Assembly (NCBI GenBank): GCA_019633425.1
Contig: WSUB01000073.1
Span: forward strand, 124,001 to 188,000
Direction of reading: 5' to 3'
Length of the DNA: 64,000 nucleotides
DNA from: Tulasnella sp. 424
Lineage: Eukaryota; Basidiomycota; Agaricomycetes; Cantharellales; Tulasnellaceae
In this document: positions 24,281-36,158 of the stretch, piece after piece
Numbering within the stretch: the stretch's first letter is position 1
Layout of the letters: each line of letters opens with the position of its first letter
The notes under the pieces: model-generated
Databases searched by the model: none
What the model was told of the DNA's origin: nothing
The model's input: the letters and a program-made list of their open reading frames with translations, nothing else
Made by a program: the position numbers and the translations under genes

Positions 24281-26367
24281 ATGAATCTTGACCTTGAACA
24301 ACCCCCCCAGCAAGTCGAACACTTGAACCCATTCGGGTTGGTAATTCGAGACACGAAAACGAAGGGAAGAGGTGTTTTCGGTAAGCACTACGAACTGCGC
24401 CATGTGTCGTTCCTCTCAATGATATCATGGTTCCACAAGCCACTCAGTCCATTTCAGCGGGCACCGTCGTCGATATCAGTCCCGTTCTCCTTTTCCCAAA
24501 AGAGAACTATGCAACACATGCAAAGTACACTATCGTTGACGACTATGCATTCGTATGGGGTGATGGTCACATGGCGCTTGCCCTGGGCCTAGGTACGTCT
24601 CACACACCCTTTCGACTTTAACTCATAGACTTCGTTCTTGCTTCCCCATTAGGCTCAATGATGAACCACGACGAACGCCCAAATGTCTCTTATTCAATCT
24701 GTAAAGATATTCGATGCATCAAATTCACTACAATGAAATCCATCCAGACTGGGGATGAGCTTTGCATATACTACGGCTCGAAGCTTTGGTTTCCGTCCGA
24801 AGCGGCAACAGCTACGCTCGCATCAGAAATCGCCCCAGTAGATCAAGAAATCGATGGCCTTCCGGGAATAACATTGCTCCACGACGAAGACATCATTCCA
24901 TCTTCCGAGACAAGGCTTAGAGACCCTGTCGATGGCCCCAAACACACACCGGGGGATTCCACGAATATATTATCATCTTCACCATCCACCAGCCGCTCAA
25001 GCAGCAAGAAGAAACCGAAGAGTGGCGCGAAAGAAATTCAAACCTCTTCTAGTATAAGGAAAGACTCTTCAGTAACGGACATCGTTGCACCCGATGACCT
25101 CCCCTTTGAGCGGTTTAAATTCCCTGACGAAGATGATGTGGAGTCAGACGACGGACCCATTCCAACGAGTGCGTATTTTATGGCATCAGATTCTTTGAAG
25201 CGCCTACTCTAAACGAGCCGTGCTAGTGGATATCTGGGCGACGATCGTTCTAGAACCGAAGAAAATTGGACTCATGCTCGAGTGCGTAAGTCGATCAGCT
25301 CGAACATTTAAATGAGCCCATAGTCTCTGAACATGCTTGAAGGCATATCCGATTAAACGCAGATGACTACCGAGCCGAATCTCTCAATCATCTTAAGAGA
25401 ATACGAAGGGTAACCAGTCCGGAAAAAAGTGGTTCGTGAGCGGTAACTCCTGGATCTCGCTCCCGCACAGTATCTGACGTTGGATACGTTACTTTCACCA
25501 GAACCTCTCACGCAATTGGCTTTATCGCCTTGTAGCGGATCCAAAATCGCTCCCCCGGTCCTGCCCCCTTCTCTCTCCACCTTTGTTTCAACCCCGTTTG
25601 TCGTGACAGTGCCTTCAACCCATGCGGTGAATCAGATACAACTCGCGAGGAAGACCGTACTCTGGCCGGTCTGCTACTATCCCATGCTCGAGACTAAAAA
25701 GGAGAAAGAATGGACAAAGCAGGAGGTAGAGTGGATGCGAGAAGGGGCTAAGAAAGCTGCCGAGGTAGCAAGGAAGGCCAAAGAGGAACTCGGAGAGGTG
25801 ACCTGTTTCCACTCGTCATAGACGTTTCTGTGTTACTCACGATAACGACCTGCGGTCCAGCTCCCGATCGGTGCTTACGTGACGTCGACGTTCGATCCGG
25901 AGCTCCCAGCCATTCCCAATTCATCTTGGATCGACCATGATACTCGACAGTCAACACACCATCCACTACGTCACGCTTGCATGAACATCATTCGACAAAT
26001 CGCGTCGTCGGATTCTGTTCTCCCACAATCCAAGCCGTCTCCCACTCCCGAAGTGTCATCTCTGCCGACTGGGGGTTCCCAACAGCCATCATACCTCCTT
26101 ACTGGCTACACTCTCTTCATAACCCACGAGCCCTGCATCATGTGTTGCATGGCACTTTTGCATTCTCGGGTTAAGAATGTCGTGTACATGAAGCCGATGC
26201 CAAAGACTGGGGGTTTAGGTGGGAGAGGCGCCGACGGGCAAGATGCCCTTGTGACAGAAAGTGTCCCCGGTCTGAAGGGTGTGAATCATCAATTTGGCAT
26301 TTGGAGATGGACCGAGGACGTCGATGCCTTGACGGCAATAGAGGTAGATCAAGTTGTTGACGGTTGA
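24281..26367 (+). CDS. SET domain-Tad3-like deaminase fusion
   Basis: Seven exons (24281-24380, 24440-24592, 24653-25168, 25227-25281, 25343-25409, 25471-25797, 25861-26367) close to 574 residues. The N-terminal half is a SET-domain methyltransferase fold: KTKGRGVFATQSISAG (about 26-41), the NH-motif region GLGSMMNHDERPNVSYS and the tyrosine motif GDELCIYYGSKLWF. The C-terminal half is Tad3/ADAT3-like: a HLKRIRR block, then HPLRHA with the zinc His (about 444) and EPCIMCC with the zinc cysteines (about 498 and 501). The residue after HA is Cys rather than catalytic Glu, as expected of the non-catalytic partner that forms the wobble A34-to-I34 tRNA deaminase with Tad2. The apparent stop of the SET part (25210-25212) lies inside a 58-bp intron with GTGCGT donor and TAG acceptor. 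If that intron is not spliced, two separate genes result, but the second would then lack a good start. Confidence 0.8.
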
Positions 26368-26626
26368 CGCGGGAAAGGTACATAACATAAAGGATATTCG
26401 TTGGAGCCAGAATTGATTGCATATCTGTGATTTTAAAAGTATGCTTTTATATTACATGAGTGAAAGATTGTGGGTGGAGTGAAGGGGGCCTTGTCTTGAA
26501 GGCTGGCAACGCTCCCACAGTTCGATCGGAAGCGCCGTATTTGTTCGATTGGGTCCTTCAACCACGAACCTCCCCCGGCAACTTCACCATAACTTCGCTT
26601 GATTCCTCTGAAACTCGCCTCTCAAG

Positions 26627-27463
26627 ATGACTGATCCAGTGGCAGCAAAAAGTGGCTTTTTATCTATGTACATGTCCAATCATCCAGATACCTTGGTCGC
26701 CTACGTGTCTCATTACACGAAAAATACAGCAATCGCGTCCGCAACTATGAAGGCCATCGACTCCAAGGCAAGTTTGAAACCAGTCAAACCCCAAGTTTAC
26801 ATGTTATCTAGAATCTGTCTATATGATATAGGGCATGGACATGACCTATACGTTGAAAGGGCAAACTGCACCGTTATCCATCCGAATTCCGTTTGACCCC
26901 CCTCTTCTAGGATATGAAGAGGTCAAACCCAGGCTGATGTCCATGAAAGTGGACGCTGAAGAAGCCTTGGGCATGGTTCGTCATTTATTTACTTATGTAT
27001 CATCTTCTCACACCGAAACCGGATCCTCTCATCTAGGCCAAGAACCCAACGATTAAGGAATTTTCGATACCTTGGAGTTTGATCCTTAGTGGTCCATTTA
27101 TTCCCCAAATTCTTCTCATATTTTTAACCTTCTCGTCATCGTCGTATGCCGCGTGGGGCCGAAGCTACGTTGAGCCATACGGGTTGATCAAATTCAGTTG
27201 GGGTTTTACTGTCGCCACCCATATTCCGGAGTCAATATACACCGCGTCTTTATGCAGGAAACACAATACCGGTCTAGTGAATGGGGTAAGCTTTAGACTC
27301 TTGTAGGCGACATTCCAGGCCTGGCACGTTGACCAATACCACTGTTCCAACTTGATAGTTCCTTTGGTGTGCTGGCACATTCTTGTGTGGCTATCCGTTC
27401 TGGGTTCACTTCCGACGGCTCGTCAAAAGTGCTCGAATAGACTCTATCATGAAGGGGCAGTAG
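26627..27463 (+). CDS. DUF2470 domain membrane protein
   Basis: Exons 26627-26767, 26832-26975, 27037-27285 and 27359-27463 close to 212 residues. The N-terminal half is a DUF2470 domain (SGFLSMYMSNHPDTLVAYV, then IPFDPPLLGYEEVKPRL), a fold related to heme-utilisation and FMN-binding split-barrel proteins. The C-terminal half is membrane-spanning (SLILSGPFIPQILLIFL, a central loop, then FLWCAGTFLCGYPFW) and ends with the basic ARIDSIMKGQ tail. The first intron is GC-AG with the strong context AAG|GCAAGT, and the second uses a GTTCGT donor. The fungal form with C-terminal membrane helices is widespread in Ascomycota and Basidiomycota; its role is not established. The acceptor of the last intron (27358) was chosen because it opens the conserved C-terminal frame. 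Confidence 0.85.
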
Positions 27464-29082
27464 CTCGCTAGATAATCCGTACGTGGAAATCCGTCTCTGC
27501 CTCCTGATAGCTTCAGTTTAGCTGACTACAGCTATTGGTTAATTTCTGCCCCATTCTCTCCTTCAGTACAGCCTTTGATGAATGCTATCTCCTCAGAACC
27601 CCTGCCAAATGTACTTTGCGTCACGTCGAAATACGATCAGGTCAGGAAGTTTGAGTGAGGGGTTGTGTCTCACTAATCACCTTTTGAAGAGGCGCGGGTT
27701 TACTTAATCTGCGCCCCATCTTTCGCTGTTCAACCCTTCTGAGTTGCTGCGAGCTCTTCTTCCCCCCGATGAGCGTTCAATTCCAGAGGTGAAGTCTTGG
27801 AGATGTCAGGAAACTATAGCCAAGGGGCTTCCAGAGCGCGTCAACCGCAACTTCAAGCGGTTCTGTGACTAGGCACGTTTACCTGGCATTTCTATCAGTA
27901 GTGATGGTGGTAATTGCGACATTGCCATTCACCCTCCATCTGGGTCTGGCTATCACGGGACCCTCGACATTGGTCAGGTTGGCAACCCGGGCGGTCATCT
28001 GTTTTCGTTTGGATGATAGGAGATCGTCAAGATATGGCTGGGTCTCAGTCGGCGCGTCCAAACTCCGCCTAGGATTGTTTCAGGATTTGCAACACGTCTG
28101 ATATGGCAGTGTCCGCTGAAACGCGTCGCCGCGCTCGAGAGCTTGTTGGACCATTCACGTAACTAACAACCATGGCTCAAACCAGAAAGAATACAAGTCA
28201 CATTGCTAGACTGAGAAGCCACACTACTATCTCCATAACATCTGGCATTCCATCCTTCTTGTCGGACAGATTGTCCATACTTGTTGGACTCAGCCACCGC
28301 TTGCACGACAGGACTTCTTTCAATATCGTAGTTAATAAAGCCAGGGAACAAAACCACTCAGCTTCTTAAGATAGAATTCTGTGCAGCTTTCCCCATTGCG
28401 GCTCCGGCTGTCAACGCCGCCTTGAAAGCCGGTATGCGAACATCGCTCCTTTCTCGGCGTTTTGCGCGGCCTCCAACGCTGCTTCGAAGCAAACGAGGCT
28501 TTCTCGGGCACTCAAATACTTAGGTCATTTATCGGTGCAATTCCTCAGGCACTCTTGAGTCGGTACGAATGGCTGCTGCAGCGCCCAGGAGGGTGGAGGA
28601 ACGTCAGACGTCTAATCAGCCTTTTGAGAGAATGGCCGAACTTTTCACTCATTGACGTATATCCGTGAGATATGAATACTCTTGAATATGCTCATTGAAC
28701 TCGGCGTTGTAACCCTTGCGCGTTTGGGGAAACCGTAAACGTGCATCTGGGGCTAAGCGGGCACCTTTTATCTAAACCTGCTTACCAGGTGAATGCCGCT
28801 CGTCTGAACGTTGCCGATTTATCCATCAAATCACATTTCTCCAAGACACTGCCTACCTCTAAAAGTCAATACACGATGGGGCCGGCTATCTTATCTTATC
28901 TGGTATCTCTTCACGATGCACTCTATTGACTTCGCCGTCGGCTTCGGGAGTACTTCACCCAAGCCCGCACTTCGGTCTGCGAAAATACATATTTTTTTTG
29001 GCCCATCACCGTAAGGATTCGTGAGTCCACTAGTCGGCGAGCTCAGCGCTTTTCGCCGGCGCCCTTCTATAGGCAGCTTTCC
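27464..29082. other. Gene-poor stretch with short coding-like relics
   Basis: No supported gene. A plus-strand frame at about 27721-27869 reads like coding sequence (FNPSELLRALLPPDERS, then a basic tail) but has no start and ends in a stop. Other frames of 60-78 codons (for example 27865-28101 and 28462-28668) are scattered across frames without joining by plausible introns. This looks like decayed genic or transposon sequence. Confidence 0.4.
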
Positions 29083-29577
29083 ATGAGATTCGCAGATCCT
29101 AGCCCGCAAAACTCGCCCGACTTTTTCGGAATGTCATCAGCGCCGGTTTACCAGGTCCAGGTACCGTCGAGGGCGTCGGGTGTGGATCGTCTCTCAGGCA
29201 AATCAATGCGCTCCTTGAGCGTCGAAGCTGGCCTTGCCACGACCCTACCTCTTAAAAAAGGGACTCTGCGCCGATTTGCTATTACGTCCCTTCCTTCGCG
29301 CCGGGGTTCCGGGGTCCCAGTGAGGTCGAGTCCTGAGTTTCAAAGTATCAAGGTGAGCAAGGTGCAAGCCTTCGCAGCTTCGACTCCGACAACATCGGAC
29401 GGGTCCATTGCAATTGGCAAATTCCACGATCGTGGTGTGAAAGCAGCCGCATGCAATACTGTATTTTTCATTTTGAATGGCCAATCAACACGAGTACAGG
29501 CCTGGTGTACATGCCTTTCGGGGATGGGCCCTTCCAAGGCACCGGTAATCATCACCGTTTCAACAGTCGAGACCTAG
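29083..29577 (+). CDS. Uncertain open frame of 164 codons
   Basis: This is the longest open frame of the 27.5-30.6 kb gap. It is Ser/Ala/Thr-rich with no membrane segment, no repeats and no domain I recognise. Its end (IAIGKFHDRGVKAAACNTV and the following segment) looks protein-like, but codon choice is not clearly that of the neighbouring genes. It could be a species-specific gene, an exon of a decayed gene, or chance. Confidence 0.2.
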   Translation: MRFADPSPQNSPDFFGMSSAPVYQVQVPSRASGVDRLSGKSMRSLSVEAGLATTLPLKKGTLRRFAITSLPSRRGSGVPVRSSPEFQSIKVSKVQAFAASTPTTSDGSIAIGKFHDRGVKAAACNTVFFILNGQSTRVQAWCTCLSGMGPSKAPVIITVSTVET

Positions 29578-30640
29578 CCTCAGGAGCATCTTGAACGATA
29601 CGTACAGGACGCTGCACCGGGGGCTGCTCTAAGCGTTGTGCAAACTCAAAGGGCACGCACTCAAGGACGATTGACAACTTGAAAATTGCTTGGCTTAGTA
29701 TTTGACAACTTAGGAGACTACTACATAGTTTACTTAGCGCCGCAGCGAATACAGAACAGAGACCGAGGCAAAGTAAATAAGGGAGTGTCCCATAAAGGGT
29801 ATACAGACGGCAATAAAGACGGATCAGACTACAGCGAGGGGAGAGGGCGATGTACAAGATAGGGCAGCGTTTAGCACATAGGCGCCTGAGGTGGGGCGAG
29901 AGAATAGAGAATAGGAGGAATGGGGTCAAAAGGGCAAGTTCCGAAATAGATGAGGGGTATATGGCGGACCAGCGGCTCGTTGAAAGTCGAAAAGTGCGAC
30001 AGGAGTGGTGGACAAGAGGGCGAACAGAAATATGAACAGGTCGTCTGGTGGCGTTGGGCAGTAGGACGTGAGCTTTCGTACGCAGTTCGTTGCTTGAGTT
30101 GCCGAACGTTGACTTTTGAGACGGTTGGGGTAAGATGCAGAAGAAGTCGCTATCCCGAACATTACTCGACATCGCGGTCGTCGCACAGCCTATTGAAAAG
30201 CGGAGAAGGCTAGAGTCAGTAAACGTGAAGGAGTTTTTTCCAAACGAGGCATAGTGGCAAGAGATAACGCCAGAAACACAAGTCGGCGGAGGAGAGCCAA
30301 CCCAAGACACCTCTTCTTCACCTCTCTGGGCGCATGTTGATCAAGACATGGGCACCCATTGAGGTCCAGGAAGGTGGGTCGCGAGCCAGCTGAGCGGAAG
30401 TTCCACGGGGCAATCGCGGGGAAAGGGTTCCAGATCCGCCGAGATAATACCGCGCGGCGAAATGATGGGAAAATCGATGAACAAGGTTTCCTCCCTTCGA
30501 CGCGACCCGTGCTAGGGGTCCCTAAGAAGCGTGTCGCGTCGAAGAGAGGGGGGGAGGGGGCGTGGCGTTGGGGGGCTTGGGGGAAGTACGAGAATGGGAA
30601 GAGGAGCGAAGAGGAAGGGAATGATGACGACCAAGAATAC
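29578..30640. other. Region downstream of the Zn2Cys6 gene
   Basis: It contains the 3' UTR of the minus-strand regulator and possibly more coding exons if the donor-like GTGAGT that overlaps the stop codon at 30641 is used. A 252-codon minus-strand frame (29552-30310) is low in coding character. I see no domain in it. Confidence 0.4.
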
Positions 30641-33600
30641 TCACAGATAATTGCGTTCAATCTCTGAGAGAATCGACAAGAAGTCCCCTGTAACAGGTGG
30701 CGTTGATGAGCAACAGTTTCAAAGGAAGGGTGTTCGCGGAAAACGTACAGAGGTAGGCATGGGCCCTAGCGGCAGATGCAGGCGCAGTCTCTGCTTTGCG
30801 GACCGAGTCGAGAAGAGTTGAAGCGACGAATCGGACTTTGTGAACGAGCGAAGGTCCGTTGGTGGCAATCGAAGTGATAGGAATGCTGCAGAGGGGAAAA
30901 AGTCAAAAGTAAGCGACGGCGAAATTACGAAAGACACAAAGTCGACTTGCACGGACCTGTGAAGGACGTTAAGCAAGTCGCTGGCGACAGCTTCTCTATC
31001 CTCCGACGTCCATCCACCCCTAGCAAGTTCGGCAGCAGCTGCAATGGAACCGCACTGCGAAGGATCCGTGCCATTTTCCCGCATGAGCGTGATCAACTCG
31101 TGCCTGTACTGTTCGATAACGAAGCGGACGAGTTGCTGAGAAGAAGATAAGCGGCATTAAGTCTCCGAGTAAACACAGATAGGAAAGGTTAACCACACTC
31201 ACCTGAGTGACGTAGAGGTTGGCCTGCATGACCATGAACGGGTTGCTAGCGTTCTCCCTGTTCGCGTTGGGCGAGTCGAAGAACTCCTTGAGCTCCGCAA
31301 AGGCGCCCTCGGTGAAGCCGGGTCCACCAAAGTCGGCAAAGTTGATGGCTCCGCTAGGCGAAGTACCCGCTGCTCCGTCCTTGGAGTCGCCAGCATCACG
31401 GCGTCCCTTGCTCCCGAGACGGAGCTCAGGAGGAGCGTGCGCAAGCGCGGAACAGATCCGAGTGTGCAAGGCACGAACTTCTTCAAGACGGGCCGTCGCG
31501 AACGGACCTTGAGGAGGTGAACGCTTGTCAACACGAATGCGGACGAGAATTTCGCCGAGCAAAGCAAAGATTCGTGAGATGTAATTGAGGCCCGAGACGA
31601 TGGCAGTCTTGTTTGGAGGCTGTGGAAGGATGGCATGTGCGGTAATACTATGGAGGATTGGCGCGAGAGAAAACGGTGGAAAGCAGGTGAAAGGGGTGTT
31701 GGTGAGCGAAGATGTTTCTCGTCACGGCGAGGTCGGTAAAACTCACTACTCGTCATCTACTTCCCTCGGGAAATGAAGCGTGCAGTCCTCGTCACGCAAG
31801 CATATCGGTCGCCCAAGTAGGATAGACATGCTCTTGTCGGCTAAACCACGAGATAAAAAGTTATCAGTCAACCTCGGCGAAACGACGGAAGAATAGATTA
31901 GAGAAAAGAAAGTCTGTTCAAGTCCTCACCTCCAAAGAGCAACCAAAATGCCCTCCTGCGCACCTCACTCTCAATGAAATCCAATCCCTCATAACTCGCC
32001 TCTTCATGCATGTGAAGCGTCACAGCGATGTGAGCTGCCTCTCCAAAAGCGGCGTGACTTGCAGCGTCGTGGCCCTCACAGAAGTGGTAAACGTTGTCAA
32101 AGTAGCGGATGACGACCAGGATCGACTGAGGTGGGTCATAGGCGGACATTGTGACGAGCCTGGAGGCCTCCTCGAAACGCTTAGCGAGCTTCCTCACTTC
32201 ATCTCTCTCCATGGGGAGGTAGGAGCGGGGAACCTGCACGAGTGTGGAGGCCAAGGTGCTGCAGACGAGAGCGAAGAATAACGGGTCCTTCTCCTCCCTC
32301 TTTTCACGCAGACCTTCATAAAAGCTGTTTCGCGATTCGTCAGCTCTCCCCCCCAGTCTCAGTCAAAACATGAACTCTCTTTCTTACCTTGGCTTGTGTA
32401 CGCAAGGGGTCAACGGGTACACGTAGTCGAAGAACAAGCTCAAGATGTGCATGATGAGAGGCATCGGCGCGATGGTCTCCAACGAGATTGCGCGATGGAA
32501 AGCTGATAGAGGAGGATGGATGAGTTGTGAGTTTGGGTTGGGCGTATGTAATTGAGGTTGCTGACGATGAAGTTCAGGCGAGCTCGCACTGTCAATGTCC
32601 TTGTACGGCATGCTCCAATTATAGAGAGGATGTTGAGGGAAGATCTCGGCTGCCGTCGTCGGCGTCAATGGCACATTGGCACCACCGCCGAGACCGTTTG
32701 CGAACTGGCTGTCGGCTGCTCCATTCTGCATCACTCGTTGACCTTGCTCACCGGGCACCGGCGAGCTGGCCCGGCTCCTGACAAAGGCAGGCAAGAAGCC
32801 CGACATCTGCGAGTAGTGTCCATGCACGTGTTGACCGATGGCGTTGCTCGAAGCGGGCGACGAGTCTCGAAGGTGCGAGTGATGGGCGTCGACAGCGGTG
32901 CTGGTCGTCGAGGCACCAGTGGTCGGAGGCGGAGTCCCAGACGTATGAGACGATCCACTACTACCACCGGTGGGTCCGTTGGCGGTGTTACCATTACCCG
33001 TTGAAACAGCAGGAATTGCTGACCCGGACGTCGGACCCTTAGAGCTCTGCGGTCTGACCGCGTTGGTAAGGCCGTTCAAGTCCGCCGCGATGGGGTAACG
33101 AGAAGGAGGGATGGGTCCACCGGTTGCCGGAGCGGATCCCGTGGCGAGGTTGCTGAGACCCGCGGCGCTTCCTCCGATACCATTGGACGAGGGAAGGTTC
33201 ATGTTGGAGGCGTGGCCGAGGATGGGGGACAGGCGAGCGGGGGAAGGTTGTAGATGCATCGGTACGTGAGTTTGCTGGAGCCATGACGACTCGACTGCTG
33301 ATTGAGGGTTATGTGAAGACGACGCGGAGGTGGGAGGTTGATGAGAGGTAGCGCTAGTACCATTGGCATTGGGAGACGTTCCAGACCAGTTCATGCTTGT
33401 CAAGCTCGGGAGACTCGGGAGGGTGGGAATCGCAACACCGTTTGCATTCGTAGATTGATGCGCGGCGTTGTAATGGTTCATGCTGGTGATTCCACCGACA
33501 CCGAGCTGAGTGTTCAAGCTGGGCAAGCTCTGAGGGTGATGGGGGTGCTGATGATGTAATGGAGAAGTGTGATGCGGGTGAGCGATGGAGTTGGTATCCA

Positions 33601-36158
33601 TGAACGAGTGAGTTGAAGCGTATCCAGCTGAGGATGGTGCCTGAGAGGGAACAACCATCTGACCATTGGTGGTCGCTGCCGAGAGTGTAGGCGAAGTCGA
33701 CGAAGGGAAGTAACCCGCTCCAGTCGAGGCGCTAGTCCGAGTATGCGAAGGGACGATTGGGGTAGTTTGACCCTGCTCAGCGAAATCAAGTCCCATCAGC
33801 TTTTTCCCCGCACGCACGAATACCCCAAAAGGGAAATCACAAAGATACACATACGTTAACGTCATTTCCTCCGTTGGCCATGGCAGCTGCCGCAGCAGCA
33901 GCTTCTTGGAGCCTCCTCAGGTACCTGCATTGGCAATTCGTCCCGAGGCAGGGAGAGAGAGGTGGGCAATCGGCCAGATCCAAAGTCGACAAGTCGTTCG
34001 AAAGGGACGGGTTTCGAGGCCGTTCCGAATCCGCCGAAAGAGGCGCGGACACAAGTGGAGGTCCGGGGAGAATCGCCGAATTGGCCAAAGGGGGAGGAGA
34101 GAGCGCAGTCGAGTTTGTCAAAGGAGGAGGTGCCGCCGGAGGCAGAGAGTTTGAGCCACACCATTTCAAGCCCAAGAGAGGGAAAGCGGAGCCCAAGGGT
34201 GAATAACGTCCAGATTTGGAGGTTTTGGTTCGAGATGGAGAAGGCGGCATTGCAGAGTTAATGAAATCGTCGTCGAGAACGCGGCGTCGTTTTCCAGGGT
34301 TTGATCGAAGTGGTGGTGGTGGGGGAGTGGAGTGTACGTTTGCGGTTTTCGTTTTTTTTTTCGTTTTGGTTTTGTTGATGACGAATGGAACCACCCAGTA
34401 CCGGCCGGAGGGTGGGGGAGAGAGGAGAGGAGGCCGGGGCAAGATAGAGGAGAAAAAGGACGGAGCGATCAATGCCGTGGATTTTCAAGCGGTTTTATAA
34501 ATCGCGTGAATTCCAAAGGATCACGATACGCGTAGGAGAGGGTGAAGAGGATGGAAGGGGTGAACGCAATACCCGAGACCCCATGCAGAAAAGTCCGAGA
34601 GAGTGTGCGTGCGTGCACAGGCAAGGGAGGGGGGGATGAGCGCACCGAAATCCGTAGATGGAAAGGACGGCAACGATCAAGGAGCCGTTGGAGGAGATGA
34701 AGGGAGGATTGAGGACGAGACCAATCCCGGTTTAGACAGACATATTGGAAAATTGAAGGAATCCAACGAATCGAACGAGGGAGAGGAGGTGAAGGGAGAG
34801 GTCGAGGGCGAATGATGGACAGACGGGAGATTGTCGGTGTCAGGGAGTTTCGCCGAGGCGCGGGAAGGCCAATCGACAACAACCCAAGAATATGATGGAA
34901 CGGCATTGTTTTATGAAGCGGACGGGCCGCGTTGAAAGATGAATAGCGTTGGATAGGGCGAAGATTGTGGATTGGGAGGGACGATTGTGGAAAGGTAGGC
35001 AAATTGAAGGGGCGATGATGTGGTCCGGGCAAGGCCGAAGGTGGGGGGAGGACATTGGAGCACCGAGACCACCATTCGGTATTCATTGAAGAGGTGAGTG
35101 TGTGGGTGGCAAAGAGCGGCGACGGAGATGGCAGGGTCCGCGTTCAGCGGGGTCGTACACACGGCGGGGGGCGAGAACGGAGGCGTATAGTCCGGTATGT
35201 GGATTGATGAGTGTTCACATTTGGATGTTGATTAATAATTGATTTTGAAAGTTTAATGAGGAAGATAAAAGAGAAAGTTATTGTCAGCACTCTGTGTCTC
35301 AAAACCCAAGTGCAGCCAAGTGGAATGACGAATCCGGGGGGGCATGGGGTGATACGCGCAAGATGGGGCATGGGACGGCCCGGAACATTCGACGGGGCCT
35401 AGTAAGCCGAAAGCCGGTTACGGTAACGGTCAGGCGAGTGCCGTCGATGATGCCCCAAGGTCAAACGGTATCCAGAGGGGGTGTTGGTTGTAGATCAGAG
35501 ACACGCAAGCCTCTTTTGGGTAGAGTAGGGTCGAGGTCGCGTGGGGCAGGGTGGCATGGCAAAAGGGACAGGGAAACGGTAAGAGAGACATGAGCTTACA
35601 GGTTTGGTGGACCACGCTTCTTTGGTTGATAATCGTATGTGCATTTGATACCGAGAGCGATGCAGTGCTTGCATTGAGCGACCTGCTTTGAACCGTCTGG
35701 ACCGGTGGTCATCGGAATGAGACCGTTGGAGTCCTCTGACGGGGGTGGGCGGTGTGAGCCCGCCCGCCGACGACAAGAGAGACGAAGAGAGAAATGGAGA
35801 GCTCACCATCGATAGCTTGGCCCTCTGGAGGGTCAGGTCGTGCGCAACGGACCTTGCGTGCACGACAAGCGTCGCAGCCTGTATTGCAATAGAAGATGAT
35901 GGCCCCAAAGTCAGTCCACATTGGAATTTATCCCCCGCCGCCCGCCCTCTACGACGCACTCTGAGACTGTCTCTTCCTCTTCAACTTGTCGTCGTTGGCA
36001 GCGGCTCCTGCAGCAGAGGCAGCCTTTGCGGGATCAGTCTTGAGAAGTTTCTTTGGAGGCTGGGACATTTCGTCTCCCGAGGTTGAGGAGGGAGGGGTGG
36101 CGGAATGAGAGTGTTTCTTGATTGAAGCAGACGAAGGGGTGGTACGTGCGGCTGGCAT
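30641..36158 (-). CDS. Zn2Cys6 transcription factor with fungal_trans domain
   Basis: Eleven minus-strand exons (35960-36158, 35807-35878, 35600-35735, 33855-33924, 32388-33799, 31930-32324, 31747-31840, 31203-31647, 30957-31135, 30749-30885, 30641-30687) close to 1,061 residues. The N-terminus is Lys-rich (DDKLKRKRQSQ), followed by the zinc cluster: Cys68, Cys71 and Cys78 in SCDACRARKVRC, then an unusually long loop of 34 residues before QCKHCIALGIKCTYDYQPKK. A PPNLYLRRLQ helix follows. About 470 residues of Ser/Asn/Pro/Gly-rich disorder separate it from the fungal_trans regulatory domain (LFFDYVYPLTPCVHKPSFYE, then WLLFGADKSMSILLGRPIC). Relatives include xylanolytic activator-like regulators, but the target genes cannot be inferred. 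The third intron is 1,675 bp, against 50-80 bp elsewhere. The end at 30641 (IERNYL then TGA) overlaps a donor-like GTGAGT, so a further exon cannot be excluded. Confidence 0.88.
33925..35599 (-). other. 1,675-bp intron of the Zn2Cys6 gene
   Basis: The intron is bounded by a GTAAGC donor after PPNL and a TGCAG acceptor before YLRRLQ, phase-consistent on both sides. It is about 25 times longer than typical introns in this window. The 3' third (33925-34472) stays open in the frame of the downstream exon and includes Met codons, for example at 34250. That suggests an internal promoter and an alternative first exon. Confidence 0.6.

Noticed and set aside
24658..25212. SET gene ending at the TAA at 25210
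   Set aside because: The stop lies inside a normal-size intron that connects in phase to the Tad3-like exons, and the second half has no start of its own.
29552..30310. A 252-codon minus-strand frame downstream of the regulator
   Set aside because: Composition is Leu/Ser/Pro-rich without order; it looks like a chance frame in the 3' flank. Expression data could revive it.
33837..34472. The 211-codon frame as a separate gene
   Set aside because: It runs into exon 4 of the Zn2Cys6 gene in the same frame and stops just past that exon's donor, so it is at most an alternative first exon.
34469..35086. A 205-codon minus-strand frame inside the long intron as a gene
   Set aside because: It is Pro/Ser/Arg/Leu-rich as expected from C-rich sequence, with no domain and no splice partner.
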